Shown here piece after piece: positions 49,623 to 60,240 of a stretch of 64,000 nucleotides of DNA. The first letter of the stretch is position 1, and each line of letters opens with the position of its first letter. This DNA is from CAZYTM01 sp964649725 (GTDB taxonomy: Bacteria; Desulfobacterota; Desulfuromonadia; Geobacterales; Geobacteraceae): contig CAZYTM010000003.1 of NCBI GenBank assembly GCA_964649725.1, forward strand, positions 310,001 to 374,000. The letters run 5' to 3'. The notes below the pieces were generated by a model. That model did not search any database. It had not been told where the DNA came from and saw nothing but the letters and a program-made list of their open reading frames with translations. Position numbers and translations under genes: made by a program.

Positions 49623-50576
49623 ATGGAGAGGTCACATCACCGGCTACTTATATTAGGCTCGGGACCGGCCGGCTATACCGCTGCCGTTTATGCAGCACGC
49701 GCCAATCTTGATCCGACAATCATCACCGGACTCCTCCCCGGGGGGCAGTTGATGACTACCACCACTGTCGATAACTGGCCCGGCGATCCAGGCGGGGTGC
49801 TTGGCCCTGACCTGATGGAGCGGATGCGTCTCCATGCCGAGCGCTTCAACACCACCTTCATCAACGACCATATCAACAAGGCCGACCTGCGCCAACGCCC
49901 CTTCACCCTTACCGGTGACAGCGGTATCTATACCTGCGACGCCTTGATCATTGCCACCGGCGCCTCGGCAAAGTACCTGGGGATCCCTTCGGAGAAAGCC
50001 TTCATGGGGAAAGGGGTGTCGGCCTGCGCCACCTGCGACGGCTTCTTCTATCGCGGCAAACCGGTCGCTGTAATTGGTGGAGGCAATACCGCCGTCGAGG
50101 AGGCGCTCTATCTCTCCAACATCGCCAGCCATGTGACTGTGGTCCACCGCCGCGATCAGCTCCGGGCGGAAAAGATCCTAGCCGACCGGTTGATCGAAAA
50201 GACCAAAGGGGGGAATGTCACCATCGAGTGGCATCATCAGCTCGATCAGGTGCTGGGGGATGAATCCGGCGTAACCGGCATCAGCATCTGCCACTCGACC
50301 AGCTCCACCAAAGTGATCCCGGTTCACGGCGTCTTCATCGCCATCGGCCATCATCCCAACACCCAGATATTCGATGGTCAGCTTGACATGGAAAGCGGTT
50401 ATATCCGCACCCAATGCGGCAATGACGGCAATTCTACCGCCACCAGCATTCCCGGGGTCTTTGCCGCCGGCGACGTCCAGGATTCCCATTACCGCCAGGC
50501 CATAACCTCTGCCGGTACCGGCTGCATGGCAGCGCTGGATGCCGATCGCTATCTGGAGATTCTTAAAACACCGTGA
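49623..50576 (+). CDS. trxB: Thioredoxin reductase
   Basis: 317 residues. FAD-binding GSGPAGYTAAVYAA, redox-active CATCDGFFYRG (CxxC), NADPH-binding GGGNTAVEEALYLS and the C-terminal FAD block FAAGDVQDSHYRQAITSAGTG. GGAGG stands 8 bases before the ATG at 49623, so the longer upstream frame is not used. Reduces thioredoxin with NADPH. Confidence 0.94.
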   Translation: MERSHHRLLILGSGPAGYTAAVYAARANLDPTIITGLLPGGQLMTTTTVDNWPGDPGGVLGPDLMERMRLHAERFNTTFINDHINKADLRQRPFTLTGDSGIYTCDALIIATGASAKYLGIPSEKAFMGKGVSACATCDGFFYRGKPVAVIGGGNTAVEEALYLSNIASHVTVVHRRDQLRAEKILADRLIEKTKGGNVTIEWHHQLDQVLGDESGVTGISICHSTSSTKVIPVHGVFIAIGHHPNTQIFDGQLDMESGYIRTQCGNDGNSTATSIPGVFAAGDVQDSHYRQAITSAGTGCMAALDADRYLEILKTP

Positions 50577-50583
50577 ATGGTGA

Positions 50584-50667
50584 AGATTGAAAAGTGAATT
50601 GATAACTTCACGTTTCACATTTCACATTTCACGCATCACTACTCACGTTTCACACATCACACATCCC
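50584..50667 (+). repeat. Degenerate TTTCACA/ATCAC repeats
   Basis: A short low-complexity stretch of repeated CACGTTTCACA-, CATTTCAC- and CATCAC-type units fills the gap between trxB and the Mg-chelatase-like gene. No other structure was seen. Confidence 0.6.
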
Positions 50668-50686
50668 CGACTCAAGGAGGAGTCAA

Positions 50687-52216
50687 ATGCTTGCCAAAAT
50701 ATTAAGTAGCGCCCTGCATGGTATAGATGCCATGATCGTCACTGTAGAGGTCGATATTGCCCAGGGGCTGCCGCAACTCGCCACAGTCGGACTCCCGGAC
50801 GGAGCTGTCAAAGAGAGTAAAGACCGGGTCAAATCAGCACTGAAAAATGCCGGTTATGAATTCCCCAGCCGCAGGATCACCGTCAACCTCGCTCCCGCTG
50901 ATATCCGCAAGGAGGGCGCCGCCTTTGACCTGCCGATATCCATCGGCATACTGGCCGCCACCGGAGTTGTCAAGCCGGAACGGCTGCATGACTATCTTCT
51001 GCTCGGAGAGCTATCCCTGGACGGGAGCGTCAAACCGGTGCGCGGCTGCCTGCCGGTTGCCGTTGCAGCCCAGAAGGCAGGTTATGCCGGGATTATCGTC
51101 CCCCGGGAAAATGCCCGCGAGGGGGGGGTAGTGGCAGGTATCGATGTCATCGGGGTGCTGGAACTGGCCGAAGTGGTCGAGTTCTTGAATGGTGATCTGG
51201 CCATCCCCCCCTGCGCTGTAGATCTGCAACCGCTGCTGCAGCAAGACCTGGAATATGGCGACGACTTTGCTGAAGTGAAGGGGCAGGAACATGCCAAGCG
51301 TGCTCTGGAGGTGGCTGCGGCCGGCGCTCACAATCTGCTGATGATCGGCCCCCCCGGTTCAGGGAAGACCATGCTGGCCCGCCGTATCCCCTCTATCCTG
51401 CCACGCATGTCATTTGCCGAAGCTATCGAAACGACCAAGATATTCAGCGTCATGGGTCTCCTGGAGAAGGAGCGGGCGCTGATCAACTGTCGCCCCTTCC
51501 GCGCCCCGCATCATACCATCTCCGATATCGGCCTGATCGGTGGGGGTAATACCCCCAGGCCTGGCGAGGTCTCCCTCTCACACAACGGCGTCCTCTTCCT
51601 TGACGAGCTGCCGGAGTTCAAGAAACATGTCCTGGAGGTGCTGCGCCAACCGCTGGAGGATGGCCGGGTGACCATCTCCCGGGCACTCACTTCAATCACC
51701 TACCCCTCAAGGCTGATGCTGGTATCGGCCATGAATCCCTGCCCCTGCGGTTATCTCGGCGAACAGCACCACCCCTGCTCCTGCTCACCACTCATGGTGC
51801 AGCGTTACCGCTCCCGCATCTCCGGGCCGCTGCTCGATCGGATCGATATCCATATCGAGGTACCGGCCGTCAGATACCGCGAACTGGCTGACCGTACCGA
51901 TGGGGAAAGCTCGGCCGCAATAGCAGGCCGCGTTGAAACATCCCGCCAGATCCAGCTGGATCGTTTCAAGGGGAGTAAGGTCCATTGCAATGCCCAGATG
52001 ACACCCCGCTATATCAAAAAATTTTGCGAACTCGACCAGACCGGCAACCGGATGCTCGAACTGGTCACCGACCGCCTCGGACTGTCGGCCCGCAGTTATC
52101 ACCGCATCCTCAAGGTCGCCAGAACCATCGCCGACCTTCATGCCAGCGACAATATCCGGGAAAACCACCTCTCTGAAGCGATTCAATACCGGAGTCTCGA
52201 CCGTAAACCTCAGTAA
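50687..52216 (+). CDS. comM: YifB/ComM-type Mg-chelatase-like AAA ATPase
   Basis: 509 residues. An N-terminal Lon-substrate-like ring part (VEVDIAQGLPQLATVGLPDGAVKESKDRVKSAL), then AAA ATPase with Walker A GPPGSGKTMLARR, Walker B LFLDELPEF and the Cys cluster NPCPCGYLGE...CSCSP. ComM homologues help branch migration in transformation by DNA recombination. The name is by family; no competence genes are near. Confidence 0.85.
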   Translation: MLAKILSSALHGIDAMIVTVEVDIAQGLPQLATVGLPDGAVKESKDRVKSALKNAGYEFPSRRITVNLAPADIRKEGAAFDLPISIGILAATGVVKPERLHDYLLLGELSLDGSVKPVRGCLPVAVAAQKAGYAGIIVPRENAREGGVVAGIDVIGVLELAEVVEFLNGDLAIPPCAVDLQPLLQQDLEYGDDFAEVKGQEHAKRALEVAAAGAHNLLMIGPPGSGKTMLARRIPSILPRMSFAEAIETTKIFSVMGLLEKERALINCRPFRAPHHTISDIGLIGGGNTPRPGEVSLSHNGVLFLDELPEFKKHVLEVLRQPLEDGRVTISRALTSITYPSRLMLVSAMNPCPCGYLGEQHHPCSCSPLMVQRYRSRISGPLLDRIDIHIEVPAVRYRELADRTDGESSAAIAGRVETSRQIQLDRFKGSKVHCNAQMTPRYIKKFCELDQTGNRMLELVTDRLGLSARSYHRILKVARTIADLHASDNIRENHLSEAIQYRSLDRKPQ

Positions 52217-52274
52217 CCTAATAGATCCTGTCTCAACCTCGCAAAAGAATCATGAAAACATGCCAATATTTTGC

Positions 52275-52303
52275 TTGACTAAAGGAATACACTAAAGTAA
52301 AAT
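52275..52303 (+). promoter_or_regulatory. Sigma70-type promoter of the CoA-transferase gene
   Basis: TTGACT (52275-52280), 17-base spacer, TAAAAT (52298-52303). It leaves a 5' leader of about 115 bases before the ATG at 52427, with GGAGG 8 bases before the start. Confidence 0.7.
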
Positions 52304-52426
52304 TCGGTTCTACTTTTCTCACTCGGTATAGATAAGTTTGCGAAATTATTAGCAACTAAGAATATTTAGGTTTACTTAGGGCCTGTTCCAACAGCCTTAT
52401 GCAATACACCACATAGGAGGTAGAAG

Positions 52427-54013
52427 ATGTCAGAATTCGGTACACTGGAAAGCCGCGTTCGTCGCAAGTCACTGCTCAGCAAGGTATGCAAGCCTGAAGA
52501 CACCATCAAGTTTTTTCAGGCCGGTCAGGACCTGATGTGGTCCGGCTTTACCCCTGCCGGCTACCCGAAAGTAGTGCCCATCGCTCTTGCAGATCATGTT
52601 GAGAAGAACAATCTGCAGGGCAAGATGAAGTTCAACCTCTTCATCGGCGCCTCTGTCGGCGCTGAGACCGAAGACCGCTGGGCAACGCTGGACATGATCG
52701 ACCGTCGCTGGCCTTACCAGACCGGCAAGAACATCGCCGCCGGGATCAACGCCGGCCGCATCCGCATGGGCGACAAGCACCTCGGTCACTTTGCCCAGGA
52801 CATCAGCTACGGCTTCTACACCGGCAACGGCCGCTACGACATCGGCATCATCGAAGTCTCGGCGATCACCGAGGACTGCGGTCTGGCACTCACCACCTCC
52901 TGCGGCATCGTCGCTGAAGCGATCAACCTCTGCGACAAGATCATCATCGAGGTGAACACCGGCCAGCCCTCCTTCGAAGGGATGCACGACATCCATATGC
53001 AGCAGAAGCCGCCACATCGCGCACCTTTCCTGATCACCGCGGCCAACACCCGTATCGGTACCCCTTATGTACCATGCGATCCGGACAAGATCGTCGCCAT
53101 CGTCGAGTCGAAACTGCGTGACAAGGGGCGTGCCTTCACCGAGATGGACGACACCTCGGACGCCATCGCCGGCCACATCATGGAGTTCTTCTCCCATGAG
53201 ATCAAGGCTGGTCGTCTCCCTGAGAACCTGTTGCCGCTGCAGTCAGGTGTCGGCTCCATCGCCAACGCCGTCATCGGTGGTCTGGCCAAAGGTCCGTTCC
53301 GCAATCTGTCGGTCTATACCGAAGTTCTGCAAGACACCATGCTCGACTTCTTCGACGGCGGCAACCTCCTCTGCGCCTCCTCCTGCTCGCTCTCCCTTTC
53401 CGAGACCCCGGGCTTCCCGCGCTTCTTCGAGAACTGGGAGCGCTATTTCGACAAGATCACCCTGCGGCCGCTCTCCATCTCCAACGCCCCTGAGCCTATC
53501 CGTCGCTTGGGTTGCATCGCCATGAACACCCCGGTCGAGATCGACATGTATGCACATGCCAACTCCACCCTGGTCGGCGGGACGAGAATGATCAACGGCC
53601 TAGGCGGCTCCGGCGACTTCCTCCGGAACGGCTACCTGAAGATCATGCACACCCCGTCGAGCCGTCCGAGCAAAACCGATCCGAACGGGATTTCCTGTGT
53701 CGTGCCGCATTGCTCGCACATCGACCACACCGAGCATGACCTTGACTGCGTAGTTACCGAGCAGGGTCTGGCCGACCTCCGTGGTCTCTGCCCACGTGAC
53801 CGCGCCCTGAAGATCATCGAGAAGTGCGCCCATCCGGACTACAAGCCGATTCTCACCGATTACTACAATATGGCCCTGAAGGACACCCTGGCCAAAGGTA
53901 TCGGTCACGAGCCGCAGCTGTGGGATCGCGCCTTCAAGATGCACTTGAACCTGGCCCAGAATGGCACCATGAAAGTCAAGAACTGGGATGTCAAGCTCGA
54001 CCTCTGCGAATAG
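52427..54013 (+). CDS. Acetyl-CoA hydrolase/CoA-transferase family (succinyl-CoA:acetate type)
   Basis: 528 residues of the class I CoA-transferase family. Blocks GASVGAETEDRWA, QSGVGSIANAVIGGLAKGPFRNLSVYTEVLQDTMLDF (probable catalytic Glu in YTEVLQD), GGTRMINGLGGSGDFLRNGYLKIMHTPS and TEQGLADLRGL. In Geobacter such enzymes move CoA from succinyl-CoA to acetate, linking acetate activation to the TCA cycle. It is well expressed by its look: strong promoter, GGAGG and double terminator. Confidence 0.9.
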   Translation: MSEFGTLESRVRRKSLLSKVCKPEDTIKFFQAGQDLMWSGFTPAGYPKVVPIALADHVEKNNLQGKMKFNLFIGASVGAETEDRWATLDMIDRRWPYQTGKNIAAGINAGRIRMGDKHLGHFAQDISYGFYTGNGRYDIGIIEVSAITEDCGLALTTSCGIVAEAINLCDKIIIEVNTGQPSFEGMHDIHMQQKPPHRAPFLITAANTRIGTPYVPCDPDKIVAIVESKLRDKGRAFTEMDDTSDAIAGHIMEFFSHEIKAGRLPENLLPLQSGVGSIANAVIGGLAKGPFRNLSVYTEVLQDTMLDFFDGGNLLCASSCSLSLSETPGFPRFFENWERYFDKITLRPLSISNAPEPIRRLGCIAMNTPVEIDMYAHANSTLVGGTRMINGLGGSGDFLRNGYLKIMHTPSSRPSKTDPNGISCVVPHCSHIDHTEHDLDCVVTEQGLADLRGLCPRDRALKIIEKCAHPDYKPILTDYYNMALKDTLAKGIGHEPQLWDRAFKMHLNLAQNGTMKVKNWDVKLDLCE

Positions 54014-54020
54014 TCTTATC

Positions 54021-54088
54021 GGGGAGAGATTTACTCTCTCCCCAACCATTTTTTCTACCCCGCCGGGCAAACCGGCGGGGTTTTTTTC
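54021..54088 (+). terminator. Two hairpins ending the CoA-transferase transcript
   Basis: GGGGAGAGA-loop-TCTCTCCCC at 54021-54043, then the strong ACCCCGCCGG-gcaaa-CCGGCGGGGT at 54057-54081 followed by TTTTTTT. The second is a Rho-independent terminator. Confidence 0.9.
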
Positions 54089-54377
54089 TGCCCCCTTTTA
54101 ACTAATCAAGAGAACCATATCCCCCCTTCATTTTTGCTGCACAATTTTCCCCGTGCAATTTACAACATGATTTTAGTTGGTTACCCTCCCCAACCAGCAA
54201 CTGTGCAAACAATGAACAGCCCAATCATGAAAACTATATTCATTTACAGCTGACCATAATTCAATTTAAGACTTTAATATCAGTATGTTAGCCTAGGATA
54301 TGAATAGACCGCTTCGCTCGGCACCCGACTTGAATTACCTCCTGACAAACATCCAATTGCAGTAAAGGAGGCCTGTC
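54089..54377. other. Intergenic region before the secreted-protein cluster
   Basis: Mostly AT-rich with no gene. It ends with TAAAGGAGG before the lipoprotein ATG, and should hold that gene's promoter. Confidence 0.4.
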
Positions 54378-55217
54378 ATGAGATCCCTTGAGCAGTTTCG
54401 ACAAACCGTACCGGCATTGATGCGGTATGCTACCGCCATAATTACGATGCTGCTGCTCTTCCTCTTAAGCGGCTGCGGCGGAGGGGGTGGCGACAGCAGC
54501 AGTTCGGTCGGTGCAGCGGTCCCGACCCAGCAACAGGCAGCTGAGCCGGTGCGGAACTCCTATCTGCTCACTGAAGATACCTATGGGCTGCAAAACGCCA
54601 CATATCTTAGTGCGACCCTGGTATCGGACGGCACCGTGACACTTAGGACCGCCATCGCCAACAGCATGACCGACCCTAATTTCCTTACTGTCTTCCGCAT
54701 CGATATCCTGCCGTCTGTCACTGTCAACACCGGGGTCAACTACTCTCTGAAACGTGGAGAAACCAGCACCTTCCCCGGCCAGCTCTATTTCTTCAACGGC
54801 CACAGTTCCACCCTGCTAAAGACAGTCGACGGCACCATCAACTTCAGTGCCTTTGCCAGGAGCAACGGTAGCACCATCAGCGGCAGCTTCGAGGCGCTGG
54901 TCGAGGATGATAATTTTGCCACCACCCCTGTCTCTACCTATTCGATAAAATCGAATTTCATCTACCGGCTGGATAGTTATGGTCCTGTCCTGCCGACACC
55001 GAGTCCGGTACCGGCTACCGCCACAGTCACCTATAACAGCAAATGCGCTGAGTGCCATGAACCGTCGACAGTAACAGCAAACAAACTCGCCCCTGACCTT
55101 GCTCTCAAGGGGGGGGTCCTTAACGGCAAGTTCCAACCAAACACTGCCGGGCATAACTCCATCCAGCTCTCGACAACAGAGCTGCATGACCTGCAGATAC
55201 TTCTCAATGCCCGCTAG
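54378..55217 (+). CDS. Lipoprotein with one c-type haem motif
   Basis: 279 residues. A signal peptide ending in a lipobox LLSGC (about residue 33), then GGGGGDSSSS linker, a beta-rich middle domain (about residues 60-205), and near the C-terminus one haem motif CAECH in TVTYNSKCAECHEP. It should sit on the outside of a membrane and hold one haem. The rest is unrecognised. It stands just upstream of the large secreted proteins. AGGAGG lies 8 bases before the ATG. Confidence 0.75.
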   Translation: MRSLEQFRQTVPALMRYATAIITMLLLFLLSGCGGGGGDSSSSVGAAVPTQQQAAEPVRNSYLLTEDTYGLQNATYLSATLVSDGTVTLRTAIANSMTDPNFLTVFRIDILPSVTVNTGVNYSLKRGETSTFPGQLYFFNGHSSTLLKTVDGTINFSAFARSNGSTISGSFEALVEDDNFATTPVSTYSIKSNFIYRLDSYGPVLPTPSPVPATATVTYNSKCAECHEPSTVTANKLAPDLALKGGVLNGKFQPNTAGHNSIQLSTTELHDLQILLNAR

Positions 55218-55430
55218 AGAGGGCTGCAACGGGACAAACGGCGCTATCTCTGGGAATGGATAGTGCCGTTTTTTCTGGCTTGAGATTTGCTTTAACAATT
55301 CAGATAGTTACTCCCTTACCACCCCATTCATTAGAAGAAGTTGCCAACCTCGGGCAACTCTGCTATATAGAGCATTATGGCTGCAATCATCTTGTTATTG
55401 ATTGTCTGCCAGCAACAGCCAAAGGCCGTT

Positions 55431-58400
55431 ATGACCAGATTTCTCCAGCAGATATTACTCCCTGCCAACTCAACGCTACTGCGCTTCTGCAGCGTCATAG
55501 CCTTTTGCCTCTCCTTGAACGGCATCTCTAATGCCGCCATCATCAATGAACCTATGACCGGTGTCACCGCCCCTGGCTGGGTGATCGGCGGCTCAGCTTC
55601 GCTGACCGCCAGCACCGGGATCGACCTGCCCGATGAAGGCTGGCTCCGTCTTACCGACCTTGGCCTGTACGAAGCAGGTTACGCCTATCTGGATACCGCA
55701 TTCAATATCTCTGCCGGAGCGATCATCTCCTTTGACTATGTCACTTATGGCGGCGCCGGTGATGGCGGCTTCGGTTGCGGCACCACCGGTGCCGACGGCT
55801 ACAGCGTCTATCTCTTCGATGCCAGTCAGCCTTTCTCGGTCGGCGCATCTGGCGGTTCATTAGGTTATGCGCAGAAAACCGGGATCCCGGGCCTTAAAGG
55901 GGGCTACATCGGGGTCGGCATCGATGAATGGGGGAATTTCTCCAATGGCACCGAAGGGCGGGTCGGCGGCGTAGGTGGGCGTTGCAACGGTGTTGCCGTG
56001 CGTGGAACGGAGAGCTCCGGCTACAACTATATCGGCGGCACAGCCTCCAACATCGCCCAACTCGCCTTCCCCGGCCAGGCATTCCGGCCTATCCAGACAA
56101 ATACCCAATTCCGCAAGGTGATGATCTACCTCACACCGGTCGGCTCCCCGGCCACCAACCTGCGTGTCGATGTCTACCTGCAGGTCGGCTACAACCAGCC
56201 CTTCACCCAGGTATTGACCAATCTGCTGGTCGGCCAGCTGCCACCGGCCCAGGTCAAGATCGGTTACGCCGCCAGCACCGGCGGCTCCAACAACTACCAC
56301 GAGATCCGCAACCTGATCGTCGACCCTCTCCCCTCCGGGTCAGACATCGACCTGGCCATCACCAAAACTGTCACTGCACCGACCGTCACCCAAGGGGCCA
56401 GCTACAACCCGCTCTACACCATCACGGTGCGCAACTACGGCCCTATCAATGTGCCAGCCAACGGTGTCCAGATCACCGACACCATCCCGAATACGATCGA
56501 CAACGTCACCTGGAGCTGCACCCCTGCAGCGAACTGCGGCACATTCACTGCCAGTGGCAACAATTTCACTGCCTCTGCCAATCTCCCCTTGAACGGTTCT
56601 GCGACCTATACTGCCATCGGCAGGGTCGTTCCGGCCACCCCGGCTGGTACAGTGATCAGCAATACCGCTTCACTCTCCCCGCCAGCCGGTATCATCGATA
56701 TCAACCCGGCCAACAACATCTCCGCGATTGCCACCACTGTTACAGGTGCCACTATCTCCATCGCCGGAACTGTTTACAACGACAACGGCGCCGGAGCGGG
56801 GACCCCACATAACGGCATCAGGGACGGCACTGAAGCAGGGGTGAATGCCGGCCTGACCTATTATGCCAAGCTCTTTCGCGCCAGTGACCTCTCCACCACC
56901 GTGGTGGCACCGGTCCAGGTCAATAATAGCACCGGTGCCTTCACCTTTACCAATGTGCCGGGTTACGGCAGCTACATTATCATCTTAAGCACCAGCAACA
57001 CTGCCAATCTTTACGACCCCTCCTTCCCGGCCAACTGGACCTGGGTGGCGCCGGCCAATTATGTCCTGGGGAATGTCGTTGCCAGCGGCAGCAATCTGAC
57101 CAACCAGAACTTCTTCGTCTACAACGGCAGCCGCATCACCGGCATCGTCATCAACGACAACGGCGCCAATGGCGCCTATTCAACAGCCTACGATGGCATC
57201 CTCAATGCGGCCGAGACCGGCATCGCCAACGTTCCAATGCGACTCACCGACAGTACCGGCACCAACATCCCATTCGGCGCTACCACCACCGGCAGTGACG
57301 GCCGTTTCACTCTTTTCACCAATGTAGCCTCAGCGACATTGCGTATCTATCAGAGCAACCTGGCCGGCTATATCTCGGTAAGCAGCAATGCCGGTACTAC
57401 AGGAGGCACCTACAACCTGGCCAATGACTACCTGGAATTCCCCTATACCCAGTATACCAACTACAGCGGCGCGCTGTTCGGCGATGCGCCACCGGTGACC
57501 ATCACCTTTACCCCCACACCCAGAACAGCCACCGGCACCCCGGCGGCACCGGTCTACTATCCCCATACCTTCACCGCCTCCGGCCGAGGGAGCCTCACCT
57601 TTGCCAGCAACAGTCGTACCCAGGCGGGATGGCCAGCTGTCACCTATTATCTGGACAATACCTGCAACGGCTACGACGCCGGCGATACTGTCATCAGCGG
57701 ACCGATCGTCACTGCGGCCGGAGTGAATGTATGTATCCTCGCTGCTGTCAACATCCCGAACGGGACCGCACCAGGCACCAACGACCAGCTGGTGACCAGA
57801 GCCACCTTCACCATGGGGCAGTCGGTCCAGACCCTGGATGTTACCGATACCACCACTGTCGGGAATTACCCGAATCTGGCGACCTCGACAAAGAACTGGC
57901 TAGACCTGAACGGCGGCGGACAATACCCGGGGGACGTGCTGCAATACTCCATCGTGGTGACTGAATCAAATGGCGCGGCAGCAAACGGGGTGGCGGTCAG
58001 TGATACTATCGATACCGCCCACCTTGCCTGGGGGGGGGTGACCTGCCCTAGCGGCGCATCATGCAGCTACGACAACATTCTCGGCGTTCTGTCAGTGACC
58101 GGTCTGAATATACCGGCCAACGGCAGCGCGACTATCACCTATACCGTCACCATCCTTGCGGCAACAGCAGGCACCACCATCGATAACACGGCTATCATCT
58201 CCCTCCCCGGATATCCGGCAATGAACGCCATTGCCACTACGGTAACTCTCTCCGGCTCTGTAACCGGTAGCGGGACCAAGCGGCTCTATCTGTACGACGG
58301 GACATCGACCCCAGCCTGGAAACTCTCCAGGACCGTCAATCCGGTCACTGCCACCTATGCCACCATAAATACCACCACCTCCCAGAGCTGGACCATGAAT

Positions 58401-59492
58401 CCGGTCGCCGCCGGCACTATAACCATCGATCCGGCGATCAGTGCCACAGTTCCGGTGGTTTTGCACATGCGCAGAAGTGCCAATTCCGGCAACCGCACCA
58501 TCCGTGTCGACCTGCAATGTTCTTCCGGCGGGACCGTGCTGACCCAGACCCAGACTTTCAACATGAACGCTACACAGACCGCCTATCCGTTCAACCTGCC
58601 GCTGGCAGCGCCACTCTCCTGCGGGCAGGGGAACAGCTGGGTCATGACCGTCTCCCAGACCGCCGGCACTGACCCTACCCGGATATATCCTTATTCCGGC
58701 ACGGTTGGCGCTTCTTCGCGGATCGACCTGCCGGCATCGACGGTGATAAATATAACCTCCTCTGCTTTTTACGACGCCGGGGGGAATGTAATAACTGCCG
58801 TCATACCACCAACCCCTGTCTACATCCGTGCCACGGTGAGCGACCCGTTCGGCAGCTATGACATCAACGGCGTCAATGTCACTGTAAAGGACCCTGGCAA
58901 CAACCCTGTTGTCAATGCCGCGGCAATGACTCTTTTATCTACCGGCACAGAAACACCGAGTCTGACCAAGATATTCCAGTACGGCCCCTTCACCCCGGTA
59001 GCTATCGGCAGCTGGAACATCAGTGTCACCGCAATCGAAGGGACAGAACGGACAGTGACCCATACCGTATACTCCACCCTTCCGGTCGTCCCTATGCCGC
59101 AGCTGACTATTCTCAAAACCGCTTTCGGCGTCACCTCCGGAGCAACAGCCAGACCTGGTCAGGATATCCCGTATCAACTCAAGGTAAGCAACAGCGGCGG
59201 CGGTATCGGCACAAATATAGAGATCAGCGATGCTCTAAGCCCTTATGTGGTCTGGAAACTGAACACTCTCGCATACGCCGACGGGACACCCTCCTCAGGC
59301 CTCTCCATGACCGGCAGCACCACCTACTACTCATACGACAAAGGCATCACATGGTCAACTACTGCACCGGCCGACCTGGGCGGCGGCTATAACGGCCAGG
59401 TCACTAACTGGAAGATAGTCTTCAACCCCTCCCTGACGATGAACGGCAGCAACGCCTTTTTCACCATCTCCTACCAGGCAGCAGTCAGATAA
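55431..59492 (+). CDS. Large secreted protein: lectin-like, SdrD-B-like and DUF11 domains
   Basis: About 1350 residues. Signal peptide (FCSVIAFCLSLNGISNA). Residues about 35-250 resemble a concanavalin-A-like lectin (FDYVTYGGAGDGGFGCGTTGADGYSVYLFD, GYIGVGIDEWGNFSNGTEG). Then DUF11 repeats (LAITKTVTAPTVTQGASY ... VQITDTIPN), two SdrD-B-like modules (ISIAGTVYNDNGAGAGTPHNGIRDGTEAG; ITGIVINDNGANG), more DUF11 and a final DUF11 (LTILKTAFGVTSGATARPGQDIPYQLKVSNSG). Ig-like stalk architecture of a surface or extracellular adhesin. The upstream in-frame start at 55377 would add 18 residues before the signal peptide. Confidence 0.8.
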   Translation: MTRFLQQILLPANSTLLRFCSVIAFCLSLNGISNAAIINEPMTGVTAPGWVIGGSASLTASTGIDLPDEGWLRLTDLGLYEAGYAYLDTAFNISAGAIISFDYVTYGGAGDGGFGCGTTGADGYSVYLFDASQPFSVGASGGSLGYAQKTGIPGLKGGYIGVGIDEWGNFSNGTEGRVGGVGGRCNGVAVRGTESSGYNYIGGTASNIAQLAFPGQAFRPIQTNTQFRKVMIYLTPVGSPATNLRVDVYLQVGYNQPFTQVLTNLLVGQLPPAQVKIGYAASTGGSNNYHEIRNLIVDPLPSGSDIDLAITKTVTAPTVTQGASYNPLYTITVRNYGPINVPANGVQITDTIPNTIDNVTWSCTPAANCGTFTASGNNFTASANLPLNGSATYTAIGRVVPATPAGTVISNTASLSPPAGIIDINPANNISAIATTVTGATISIAGTVYNDNGAGAGTPHNGIRDGTEAGVNAGLTYYAKLFRASDLSTTVVAPVQVNNSTGAFTFTNVPGYGSYIIILSTSNTANLYDPSFPANWTWVAPANYVLGNVVASGSNLTNQNFFVYNGSRITGIVINDNGANGAYSTAYDGILNAAETGIANVPMRLTDSTGTNIPFGATTTGSDGRFTLFTNVASATLRIYQSNLAGYISVSSNAGTTGGTYNLANDYLEFPYTQYTNYSGALFGDAPPVTITFTPTPRTATGTPAAPVYYPHTFTASGRGSLTFASNSRTQAGWPAVTYYLDNTCNGYDAGDTVISGPIVTAAGVNVCILAAVNIPNGTAPGTNDQLVTRATFTMGQSVQTLDVTDTTTVGNYPNLATSTKNWLDLNGGGQYPGDVLQYSIVVTESNGAAANGVAVSDTIDTAHLAWGGVTCPSGASCSYDNILGVLSVTGLNIPANGSATITYTVTILAATAGTTIDNTAIISLPGYPAMNAIATTVTLSGSVTGSGTKRLYLYDGTSTPAWKLSRTVNPVTATYATINTTTSQSWTMNPVAAGTITIDPAISATVPVVLHMRRSANSGNRTIRVDLQCSSGGTVLTQTQTFNMNATQTAYPFNLPLAAPLSCGQGNSWVMTVSQTAGTDPTRIYPYSGTVGASSRIDLPASTVINITSSAFYDAGGNVITAVIPPTPVYIRATVSDPFGSYDINGVNVTVKDPGNNPVVNAAAMTLLSTGTETPSLTKIFQYGPFTPVAIGSWNISVTAIEGTERTVTHTVYSTLPVVPMPQLTILKTAFGVTSGATARPGQDIPYQLKVSNSGGGIGTNIEISDALSPYVVWKLNTLAYADGTPSSGLSMTGSTTYYSYDKGITWSTTAPADLGGGYNGQVTNWKIVFNPSLTMNGSNAFFTISYQAAVR

Positions 59493-60240
59493 TTGCTATT
59501 TTTCCGGTAACTTCCGTGCATATATCTGATGGGGAGCAAGTCGTTGTTCAAAAATTCGCCACTACCGGTGAAATAACCATTCCCCCCCTTTTTAGAAGTC
59601 AACCATTATGCAAAAGTGACAAACAACAGCCGTGATCAGATTGCTTGTCACCCCCGCCTACATTAGACTCTGTTCCGGCTCTAACTGAAGAGTGCTGACC
59701 TACCTAATGACACAAACCCTTAGCCAGAGCTGAATAATCCCATACAGTGCGTGTATATCCTTTATCCATAAGGCTTTATTATTGCTACATCCTGCCATAC
59801 CCTGCCAAATGGTCATTTATTTGACAATCAAAATCGATCTGCTATTATTTTGCGTTTTTTAATTAACTCGCCCCACCGACAGAATCCTGCAAAATACAAT
59901 TATCTATAAGTAATATCTTTTAACTATAAGTAATTCCTGCTATCGGCACAATTAATGCTGTTATATTTCTGGGATATTATTTTACGAATATATAATCTGC
60001 GTGATAAATATATTGCTGAGCATTATTGACGTTCGGTGGCAGGGGTAACTATGCCATCTGTATGATTATTTTTGTTATTGCTGCAGGAGGCCATAAATAT
60101 TGAGCTCTATTTCAATCTACTTCCAGGAGGAGCACTTATTGTCAATTAACTGCAAATTTTTCACTGTAAAGAACGTGATTCGGTTATTTAACCAGATTAC
60201 CATTTCCATTCATGCAGCTTACCAGACCAAGGAGGTATTT
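59493..60240. other. Long AT-rich gap in the secreted-protein cluster
   Basis: No clear gene. The stretch after 59800 is AT-rich. From 60085 a GGAGG precedes a TTG at 60100 that is in frame with the next gene and would add 47 residues to it; I prefer the ATG at 60241. No riboswitch was found. Confidence 0.4.

Noticed and set aside
55928..56812. A 294-codon frame in the second phase of the large secreted protein
   Set aside because: Ser/Arg/His/Pro-rich shadow of the DUF11 frame, no start signal.
59493..60240. Cyclic-dinucleotide (GEMM) riboswitch in the long gap
   Set aside because: These are common in Geobacter, but the conserved GEMM core bases were not found here or before the lipoprotein gene.
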